Shown here piece by piece: positions 6,268 through 12,505 of a stretch of 13,360 bases of DNA (position 1 is the stretch's first letter; the number at the start of each line of letters is the position of its first letter). This DNA comes from Nitrospirota bacterium. GTDB lineage: Bacteria > Nitrospirota > JAOUDF01. The stretch is taken from contig JAOUDF010000052.1 in assembly GCA_029859385.1 (NCBI GenBank), positions 1 to 13,360 on the forward strand, written 5' to 3'. The position numbers were made by a program, and so were the translations under genes. The notes beneath the pieces were generated by a model. It saw only the letters and a program-made list of their open reading frames with translations, had not been told where the DNA came from and did no database searches.

Positions 6268-8211
6268 ATGCTGTTCAATAAGCGAAGACTTTTAGTATTT
6301 GCCGTTGATTTATTATCTATTATGGCAGCTTTCTCTCTTTCATTCATGCTTCGGTTTGACTTCAGGCTACCTCCTGAAATGAAAGAGCTATTTCTCAAAG
6401 GTTTTTATGTTATTATTGTAGTTAAGCCCGCAATATTTTTAATATCTGGTTTATATAGGAACATATGGCGCTACGCCTCACTTCAGGATGCCATAGAAAT
6501 ATTCAAGGTTGTCACAATCTCATCTATCATTTCAATATTTGCTACGGAATATATCAGGCATTTTGCACCCTATCCCCGCTCCATCTTTATTCTAGACTGG
6601 TTTCTCCTGTTTTTTATGGTCTCTTCCAGTCGCTTGCTTTGGAGAATATACCGGGAAACTTACATCATACCCCAAAAAGGTAGAGGCAAAAGGACACTTA
6701 TCGTTGGAGCTGGTGAGGCAGGCAGCCTTCTGCTGAAGGAAATAAGACGGCAACCTAGTTCCATTTATCATATTGTTGGCTTCCTTGACAATGAGCATGG
6801 CAGGCGTGGCATGAGGCTTCATGGTGTACCTGTCCTGGGGGAAATCAAACATGTCAAGGCAATAGTCAGAAAGTACAAAATTGAAAGCGTTATTATTGCA
6901 ATTCCTTCAGCTAAGGGGAAGTTGCTGCGTGATATTGTGGATCGGTGTAAAGAAGCAAAGATTTCCTTTAAGACAGTTCCTACCCTTGGAGATCTTATCG
7001 ATGGCAAGGTATCTGTCTCACAGATTAAGGATGTGGAAATAGAGGATTTGCTTGGACGGGAGCCAGTGGTATTAAACGAAATAGCAATAGGTGCTTATCT
7101 AGCAGATAAGAAAGTCCTGGTGACCGGGGCTGGTGGTAGCATAGGAAGTGAGATCTGTCGCCAAGTGGCTCGATTCAAGCCTGGCAAGATTGTTCTCGTC
7201 GATAACGCTGAAACGCCCCTATATAACATTGAAAAGGATTTAAGAAACACATTTCCCGATTTGTTGCTAACGCCGGTAATAGCTGACATCAGAGATGAGG
7301 CAAGAATTGAAAAAATCTTCAAAAAATTTACACCTGAAGTGATCTTCCATGCTGCGGCTTATAAGCATGTACCGATGATGGAATATAACCCTGTTGAGGC
7401 GGTGTCCAATAACATAAAAGCAACAAAAGTTCTTGCTGATGCCGCACATCGTTTCAAAGTTATCAATTTCGTAATGATATCAACTGATAAAGCCGTAAAT
7501 CCTACGAATGTAATGGGCGCCAGCAAGAGGATTGCGGAAATATATGTTCAGGCGTTGTCTCAACAAAGTTCGACCAAATACACTACGGTTAGATTTGGCA
7601 ACGTTCTTGGTAGTAACGGGAGCGTCATACCTTTGTTTAAGCAGCAAATCAAGAGTGGTGGTCCAGTAACGGTAACTGACCCGCAGGTCATCAGATATTT
7701 CATGACAGTTCAAGAAGCAGCTGAATTGGTATTACAGGCAGGATGTATTGGGAATGGAGGAGAAATATTTGTGCTGGACATGGGTGAGCCCGTAAGGATA
7801 GTAGATCTTGCCGAAGAATTAATAAGGTTGTCTGGCCTTGTCCCCTATGAGGATATCGATATCGTATTTACTGGCCTGAGACCAGGTGAAAAGTTGTTTG
7901 AGGAACTTTTGATTAGTGGCGAGGATATTAAGCCAACTGTTCATGAGAAGATCAAAGTGGCAACCGCCGTAGGGTTAATGGACCCGGCACATCTTGATCA
8001 GGAACTTGAAACGCTGTTTCAGAAGGCGAAACTATCTAACATAGCTGGAATTATAAAGGGATTGCGAAACCTTGTTCCGGAATTTGTCCCTGCTTATAAT
8101 TTGGAAAAGCCAGTAACGCATGCCTTTAGAAGAGCGAGGCCAGATTTGTTTGTTGAAGCTGGGGATGATAAATCTTTTATTAGACTAGTTTCCAATAACA
8201 AGAGGGCATAG
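6268..8211 (+). CDS. Membrane-bound UDP-HexNAc 4,6-dehydratase, WbpM/PglF/CapD-like
   Basis: A 647-residue long-form polysaccharide biosynthesis protein. Residues about 8-30, 45-62, 78-95 and 105-122 are hydrophobic and should form four membrane helices. A first nucleotide-binding domain follows (GAGEAG at 147-152), then the catalytic SDR domain with GAGGSIG at 287-293, AAAYKHVPMME near 362-372 and STDKAVNPTNVMGASK at 405-420. The usual SDR Tyr is replaced by Met416 with Lys420 four residues on, the S-M-K arrangement described for WbpM. Thr406-Asp407-Lys408 corresponds to the TDK group implicated in PglF catalysis. Family members convert UDP-GlcNAc to UDP-4-keto-6-deoxy-GlcNAc, the precursor of QuiNAc, FucNAc or bacillosamine. 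TGGAG at 6258-6262 gives a good ribosome site for ATG 6268, and the gap to the previous gene is 16 bases. Confidence 0.95.
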   Translation: MLFNKRRLLVFAVDLLSIMAAFSLSFMLRFDFRLPPEMKELFLKGFYVIIVVKPAIFLISGLYRNIWRYASLQDAIEIFKVVTISSIISIFATEYIRHFAPYPRSIFILDWFLLFFMVSSSRLLWRIYRETYIIPQKGRGKRTLIVGAGEAGSLLLKEIRRQPSSIYHIVGFLDNEHGRRGMRLHGVPVLGEIKHVKAIVRKYKIESVIIAIPSAKGKLLRDIVDRCKEAKISFKTVPTLGDLIDGKVSVSQIKDVEIEDLLGREPVVLNEIAIGAYLADKKVLVTGAGGSIGSEICRQVARFKPGKIVLVDNAETPLYNIEKDLRNTFPDLLLTPVIADIRDEARIEKIFKKFTPEVIFHAAAYKHVPMMEYNPVEAVSNNIKATKVLADAAHRFKVINFVMISTDKAVNPTNVMGASKRIAEIYVQALSQQSSTKYTTVRFGNVLGSNGSVIPLFKQQIKSGGPVTVTDPQVIRYFMTVQEAAELVLQAGCIGNGGEIFVLDMGEPVRIVDLAEELIRLSGLVPYEDIDIVFTGLRPGEKLFEELLISGEDIKPTVHEKIKVATAVGLMDPAHLDQELETLFQKAKLSNIAGIIKGLRNLVPEFVPAYNLEKPVTHAFRRARPDLFVEAGDDKSFIRLVSNNKRA

Positions 8212-8284
8212 GAGGGTGTCAGATTCTTTAGGTAGGATAATTTGTCGAAAGTTGTTTATCGCAAACCAGACTTGCACCATTGGC

Positions 8285-8288
8285 GGAG
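8285..8288 (+). promoter_or_regulatory. Ribosome binding site that decides the start at 8298
   Basis: GGAG lies nine bases before ATG 8298. The in-frame TTG at 8280 would place this site inside the coding region and has no comparable site of its own, and the family N-terminus begins right after the ATG. The ATG is therefore preferred. Confidence 0.55.
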
Positions 8289-8297
8289 CATCGCTCA

Positions 8298-9320
8298 ATG
8301 GAGCTTAAAAAAATTCTTATCGTTCGAAGTGCCAACATCGGTGACCTACTCTGCACAACCCCAATGCTCAGGGCATTGAAGATCCATTATCCCGGCTCCA
8401 AACTTTCCGTCCTTGTCAACAGCTACAACTACCATATTGTTGAAGACAACCCCGATGTGGATGAGGTGCTGGTGTATGAAAAGGCCAAGCATGGCCATGG
8501 ACGGTTGAGGGCTTGGTGGCGGGCATTCCGGCTGTTTTCCGATATCCGGGGGAGAAACTTCGACCTGGCCATTGGTGCCAGTGCCGACTTCAACAGGAAG
8601 ATCGCCAAGATGGTGCACGCCAGTGGAGCCAGAGAAAGAATAGGGTACGTGAGGGGTGGTGAAGGAAGGCAATTTTATAGTACCCCGTTGCCGGAGGAGC
8701 TGGAGCCGTTGCACGAAGTGGAGTATGTCTTTCGTCTTCTGGCTCCTCTGGGAATCACCGAGAAGCCCGGGCCGCTGGTCCTCCCCGTCCCGACAATAGA
8801 GAAGGAGAAAGGGAGGCAGTTTCTTGAGTCATCGAAAGCTGACCCGTGCGGTGTTGTAGCCGTTCATATCAGCAGCAGAAAGCCCGTAAACAGATGGCCT
8901 GTTGAGCGCTTCAGAGACCTCGTTCGGGAGCTTCGTACGGGTCACAATGTAACACCGCTCTTTCTCTGGTCGCCGGGGGATGAGAGCAACCCGTTTCATC
9001 CGGGGGACGACGGTGCGGCGCAATGGCTCAAGGAGCAGCTGGGAAACGAGGCGCTGTTCTACCGGACCTCCACCTTGAAGGAGCTGGTGGGTATTCTGAG
9101 CCTCTGCCGTGCTATGGTCTGCTGCGACGGTGGCGCGCTGCACATAGGTGCTGCTCTTCAGCTTCCCATGGTGGCGATCTTTGGCTCCACCAATCCGGGG
9201 AAATGGGCGCCATGGATGACGAGGCATGTCATGGTCAAGAAGGGAGAGACTGCTCTCGACAACAACGTAGATGATGTGGCCGCCGCTTTCGACACCCTCT
9301 GGAAAGGGCTTGCTCAATGA
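8298..9320 (+). CDS. Family 9 glycosyltransferase, heptosyltransferase-like (DGGA variant)
   Basis: From ATG 8298 the protein has 340 residues; an in-frame TTG at 8280 would add six. The N-terminus ELKKILIVRSANIGDLLCT carries the family IGD signature, with D16 at the position of the catalytic Asp of WaaC/WaaF, followed by TTPMLRALK. The C-terminal donor half has HISSRKPVNRWP near the middle and CDGGALHIGAAL near the end, where classical heptosyltransferases have NDSGPMH. The Ser-to-Gly and Pro-to-Ala changes put it in a different GT9 branch, so the donor may not be ADP-heptose. No C-terminal Cys cluster is present, unlike its neighbour. It opens the right-hand block, 86 bases after the dehydratase, and overlaps the next GT9 gene by ATGA. 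Role inferred: addition of a core or linker sugar to LPS at the cytoplasmic face. Confidence 0.9.
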   Translation: MELKKILIVRSANIGDLLCTTPMLRALKIHYPGSKLSVLVNSYNYHIVEDNPDVDEVLVYEKAKHGHGRLRAWWRAFRLFSDIRGRNFDLAIGASADFNRKIAKMVHASGARERIGYVRGGEGRQFYSTPLPEELEPLHEVEYVFRLLAPLGITEKPGPLVLPVPTIEKEKGRQFLESSKADPCGVVAVHISSRKPVNRWPVERFRDLVRELRTGHNVTPLFLWSPGDESNPFHPGDDGAAQWLKEQLGNEALFYRTSTLKELVGILSLCRAMVCCDGGALHIGAALQLPMVAIFGSTNPGKWAPWMTRHVMVKKGETALDNNVDDVAAAFDTLWKGLAQ

Positions 9321-10366
9321 GGCCGGAGGAGTGGAAAGGCTGGAAGAGGGTGCTGGTAATCAAGCTCCGGTATATCGGCGATGTCCTTATCACGACTCCT
9401 TTCATCAGGGCCCTCAAGGAAAACCTTCCACATGCTGAAATTTCTGCCCTTGTACCGGCCGGCACCGAGGCGGTTCTGGAGGGCAATCCCGGTCTTGCCC
9501 AGATAATCCCCTATGAGAAAAGCATCGGAATTGGTAATGATTTGAGGGTAATCCAAAGACTCCGTGACAATAAGTATGATGTCTGCTTTGACTTGAGCGA
9601 TGCCGATCGATCAGCCTGGCTCGGTTTTTTCTCAGGAGCCCGATACCGGTTTGGATTTGAAGGGGGTGGGGTTCTGCGTAAGAAAAACCTTTATACGCAG
9701 GCCATTCCTCCGCCGCCGCTTAGGACCCACCAGGTTGACAGAAATCTGTATTTGGCAGAATCCATCGGGATGGCTGTCGGTGATCGGTCGCTGAGCCTTT
9801 GTCTCTCATACGAAGAACTGGAAAAAGGACAGGCGATTCTTCGGTCGGCTGGACTGGTCAGTCAACAACCGTATGTAGTTGTTCATGCGGCGGCGCGGAC
9901 TCTTTTCAAGAGCTGGCCAGCCGAACGGTTTACTGTCATTGCTGACCGGCTTCACTCCGCCGGGTATCAGGTGGTACTGACCGGTTCTGAAAAAGATCGG
10001 GCCATGGTGAGGCCGATTGCGGACCGTATGGCAAAGCCAGCTATCGATCTGACGGGGAAGACGAATCTGCGGCAGTTGGCTTCGGTCATCCAGGGTGCTC
10101 GACTCTTTGTCGGCAACGACAGTGGCCCAATGCATATTGCCTCTGCTGTCGGCACGCCGGTGGTGGCGCTCTTCGGGCCGACCGATTGGGAAAGCTGGTA
10201 TCCGCGCGGAAATAATGATACTTTCTTTTCGAAGGAAATCGATTGCCGTCCATGCGGCCATGCAAACGATTGCGACAGGGGAGAGCAGAGCTGCATGGCC
10301 CTGATTACGCTGGAAGAAGTCTGGGAAGCGGTACTTCAAAGATTGGTGATTAGTGCGAAAGGTTGA
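9317..10366 (+). CDS. Family 9 glycosyltransferase, lipopolysaccharide heptosyltransferase-like (WaaQ/WaaF type)
   Basis: A 349-residue protein with the complete classical signature set. KLRYIGDVLITTPF covers residues 16-29 with the IGD Asp at D22; HAAARTLFKSWP at 190-201 is the mid-domain donor motif; GNDSGPMHIASAVGTPVVAL at 266-285 is the ADP-heptose-binding stretch; FGPTD follows. Near the end, Cys310, Cys313, Cys319 and Cys326 form a cluster seen in many heptosyltransferases of the WaaQ/RfaQ type, whose role may be structural or metal-binding. Family enzymes transfer L-glycero-D-manno-heptose to the inner core of LPS. The start follows from the ATGA overlap with the preceding GT9; GGAAAGGG at 9301-9308 could serve as its ribosome site. 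Acceptor position cannot be assigned from sequence alone. Confidence 0.92.
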   Translation: MRPEEWKGWKRVLVIKLRYIGDVLITTPFIRALKENLPHAEISALVPAGTEAVLEGNPGLAQIIPYEKSIGIGNDLRVIQRLRDNKYDVCFDLSDADRSAWLGFFSGARYRFGFEGGGVLRKKNLYTQAIPPPPLRTHQVDRNLYLAESIGMAVGDRSLSLCLSYEELEKGQAILRSAGLVSQQPYVVVHAAARTLFKSWPAERFTVIADRLHSAGYQVVLTGSEKDRAMVRPIADRMAKPAIDLTGKTNLRQLASVIQGARLFVGNDSGPMHIASAVGTPVVALFGPTDWESWYPRGNNDTFFSKEIDCRPCGHANDCDRGEQSCMALITLEEVWEAVLQRLVISAKG

Positions 10367-10370
10367 CAAT

Positions 10371-11252
10371 ATGCCTGAAAGAAGCTCATCGAGATTATTG
10401 GAGCGGAACGTGGAAAAGGTACTTGTGACCGGTGTCGGTGGCATGCTGGGCTTCCAAATGATGAATATCATGACGGAACGGTTCAATGTTATTGGTGTAG
10501 GCCATTCAGAGATGGACATAACCAACCCCGCGCTAGTGAAGAAAGTCATCGAAAAAATAAAGCCGGACACGGTGATTAACTGCGCGGCCTACACAAAGGT
10601 CGATGACTGCGAGACTCGCCATGGGGAAGCCTTCTCGGTGAATGCCGAGGGCCCGCGTATCCTGGCCGAAGCCTGTCGGGATAATGAAGCGAGGCTGGTA
10701 CATGTGAGCACCGACTATATCTTTGACGGGAGAAAATCTGATGCATATATTGAGGGTGACTATCCTAACCCATTGAATATTTACGGTCGTTCCAAGCTGG
10801 AAGGAGAGCAGAATGTCCGCCGCGGACTGGAGGATCACCTCATAGTCCGTACTTCGTGGCTATACGGGGAAAATGGCGCCAACTTCGTAAATACCATCCT
10901 GCGACTGGCTTCTGAGCGGAACGAACTGCGGGTGGTCAACGACCAGCTCGGTTCTCCGACCTACACAAAAGATCTGGCCATTGCCATAAGGGCTTTGCTT
11001 GAGTATGGAACAACAGGAACGTATCATTTTGCCAATTCAGGGATATGCTCCTGGTATGACTTCGCTTGTGAGATCCTGCGGTTGAGGGGGATTGTCAAAT
11101 CCGTAATCCCGATTACTACGGAGGAGTTTCCTCGCCCCGCGAAAAGACCCGCCCGCTCCGTGCTGGCCACTGGAAAACTCGCTGCCTTAACCGGCTCTGC
11201 GCCGAGGCCATGGCAGGAGGCGTTAAAGCAGTTTCTGGAGCCAGAGAGTTAA
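10371..11252 (+). CDS. rfbD: dTDP-4-dehydrorhamnose reductase (RmlD-type SDR)
   Basis: A 293-residue SDR from ATG 10371. It shows VLVTGVGGMLGFQ with the nucleotide loop GVGGMLG at 21-27, NCAAYTKVDDCE at 70-81, HVSTDYIFDG at 111-120, YGRSKLEGE with Tyr138 and Lys142, RTSWLYGENG at 160-169 and DQLGSPTYT at 191-199. All are hallmarks of RmlD, which reduces dTDP-4-dehydro-L-rhamnose to dTDP-L-rhamnose. RmlA, RmlB and RmlC are not in the window. Three starts are possible: GTG 10353 (overlapping the upstream gene), ATG 10371 (four bases after its stop, AAAGG in front) and GTG 10410. The last has GGAG six bases upstream and gives MEKVLVTG, closest to the usual family N-terminus. A related reductase for another 6-deoxysugar, such as 6-deoxytalose, is the main alternative. 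Confidence 0.9.
   Translation: MPERSSSRLLERNVEKVLVTGVGGMLGFQMMNIMTERFNVIGVGHSEMDITNPALVKKVIEKIKPDTVINCAAYTKVDDCETRHGEAFSVNAEGPRILAEACRDNEARLVHVSTDYIFDGRKSDAYIEGDYPNPLNIYGRSKLEGEQNVRRGLEDHLIVRTSWLYGENGANFVNTILRLASERNELRVVNDQLGSPTYTKDLAIAIRALLEYGTTGTYHFANSGICSWYDFACEILRLRGIVKSVIPITTEEFPRPAKRPARSVLATGKLAALTGSAPRPWQEALKQFLEPES
10400..10403 (+). promoter_or_regulatory. Alternative ribosome binding site inside the rfbD reading frame
   Basis: GGAG lies six bases before GTG 10410. It has better spacing than the AAAGG ahead of ATG 10371, and a start at 10410 would remove a 13-residue N-terminal extension (MPERSSSRLLERN) that the RmlD family usually lacks. It may mark the true start. Confidence 0.35.
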
Positions 11253-11257
11253 ATTTC

Positions 11258-11286
11258 TTGACTCATTTCACCCGCCCCCTTAAACT
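11258..11286 (+). promoter_or_regulatory. Candidate sigma-70-type promoter for the aminotransferase gene
   Basis: TTGACT at 11258-11263 matches five of six -35 positions, and TAAACT at 11281-11286 matches four of six -10 positions, separated by exactly 17 bases. It sits in the 83-base gap between the RmlD gene and the aminotransferase, the largest gap inside the right block apart from that at 8212-8297. Transcription would begin about 40 bases before ATG 11336. No terminator hairpin is evident ahead of it, so it would be an internal promoter within a longer transcript. Confidence 0.4.
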
Positions 11287-11335
11287 CCAAAACTCCTGAA
11301 CTGTCTTGCTATTAACCTGCTAGCCGGAGTGCCGT

Positions 11336-12496
11336 ATGCGCGTACCGCTTCTCGATCTCAAACTGCAATATGCCTCAATCCGTGATGAAGTCCGCCCTGT
11401 GGTAGACGAAGTCATGGAAAACCAGTATTTCATCCTTGGGCCCAACGTTACTGGCCTTGAAGAGGAGGTTGCCCGATATAGCCAGTCAAAATACGGCATT
11501 GGCGTTACTTCGGGGACCGATGCCCTGCTTATCGCCCTTATGGCCCTGGATATCGGGCCGGACGACGCCGTCATCACCACCCCTTACACCTTCTTCGCCA
11601 CGGGAGGGGTTGTCCACCGACTGGGTGCGTTGCCGCTCTTCCTGGATATTGATGAGGCCAGCTATAACATCGATCCGGCTCAGGTTGAGCAGTATATCAG
11701 TTGCCACTGCGTCACCCGTGACGGTGCGCTCTTTGACCCGCGACTGGGGCGCAAGGTAAGGGTATTGATGCCGGTGCACCTCTACGGCCAGTGCGCCGAC
11801 ATGGATGCCCTCTCGGCCATCGCAGAAAAATATGGCCTGGCGATCATCGAGGATGCGGCCCAGGCCATCGGTTCTGAATGGAAAGGGAGGCGTGCGGGGA
11901 GTATGGGGACCATTGGGTGCTTCTCTTTCTTCCCTTCAAAGAACCTGGGTGGTTTCGGCGACGGTGGCATGGTAACGGTGTCGGATGATGCCCTGGCGGA
12001 AAAACTGCGGATCCTGAGGGTGCACGGCAGCAAGCCCAAATACTACCACAAGATGGTTGGCGGAAACTTCCGACTGGACGAGTTACAGGCTGCGGTGTTG
12101 AGGGTCAAGCTTCGCCACCTTGATGCCTGGACAGAGGGAAGGCAGAAGAATGCGGCCCTTTACCGGAGCCTGTTCAAGGGAGCAGGGCTGGATGGCAAGA
12201 TAGGTCTGCCCAAAGAGCTGTCCAATGTACGGCACATCTACAACCAGTTCGTCATCCGTGCACCGAGGCGGGATGAGCTCATGGCGCATCTTAAAGCGCA
12301 AGGGATCGGCACTGAGATCTATTATCCCCTGCCTCTCCATCTGCAGGAGTGTTTCAGCGACCTGGGCTATAAGACCGGCGACCTCCCGATCAGCGAGAAG
12401 GCCGCCGCCGAAACGGTGGCGGTGCCGATTTTCCCGGAGCTGACCGAAGAGCAGATCCGGTACGTGGTAGAGTCGATCGCCGCCTTTTACTCATGA
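11336..12496 (+). CDS. DegT/DnrJ/EryC1-family PLP aminotransferase for a nucleotide sugar
   Basis: A 386-residue fold-type I aminotransferase. The N-terminus RVPLLDLKLQY is typical of the sugar aminotransferase family. SGTDAL at 59-64 binds the PLP phosphate, EDAAQAIGS at 172-180 holds the ring-contacting Asp173, and FFPSKNLGGFGDGG at 198-211 carries the Schiff-base Lys202. An extra loop at about 121-141 (with two Cys and several charged residues) precedes VLMPVHLYGQ. Members use glutamate to aminate a keto-sugar nucleotide at C3 or C4; WbpE, FdtB, QdtB and PglE are examples. With no dedicated ketosugar producer next to it, the substrate is unclear: the WbpM-like dehydratase in this window or a 3-keto-uronate made elsewhere are options. 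GGAG at 11326-11329 six bases before ATG 11336 fixes the start. The stop is nine bases from the next gene. Confidence 0.93.
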   Translation: MRVPLLDLKLQYASIRDEVRPVVDEVMENQYFILGPNVTGLEEEVARYSQSKYGIGVTSGTDALLIALMALDIGPDDAVITTPYTFFATGGVVHRLGALPLFLDIDEASYNIDPAQVEQYISCHCVTRDGALFDPRLGRKVRVLMPVHLYGQCADMDALSAIAEKYGLAIIEDAAQAIGSEWKGRRAGSMGTIGCFSFFPSKNLGGFGDGGMVTVSDDALAEKLRILRVHGSKPKYYHKMVGGNFRLDELQAAVLRVKLRHLDAWTEGRQKNAALYRSLFKGAGLDGKIGLPKELSNVRHIYNQFVIRAPRRDELMAHLKAQGIGTEIYYPLPLHLQECFSDLGYKTGDLPISEKAAAETVAVPIFPELTEEQIRYVVESIAAFYS

Positions 12497-12505
12497 CACG
12501 GATGA

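Noticed and set aside
8280..8297. TTG start extending the first GT9 gene by six residues
   Set aside because: ATG 8298 has GGAG nine bases upstream and begins right at the family N-terminus; TTG has no good ribosome site.
8212..8297. Promoter in the gap before the first GT9 gene (GATAAT at 8236-8241)
   Set aside because: The -10-like hexamer is good, but no acceptable -35 sequence lies 15-18 bases upstream and no other signal supports it.
9806..10570. Antisense open reading frame of 254 codons
   Set aside because: It lies opposite the GT9 and RmlD genes, both of which have full family motifs. Its protein shows no recognisable domain, so it is a shadow frame.
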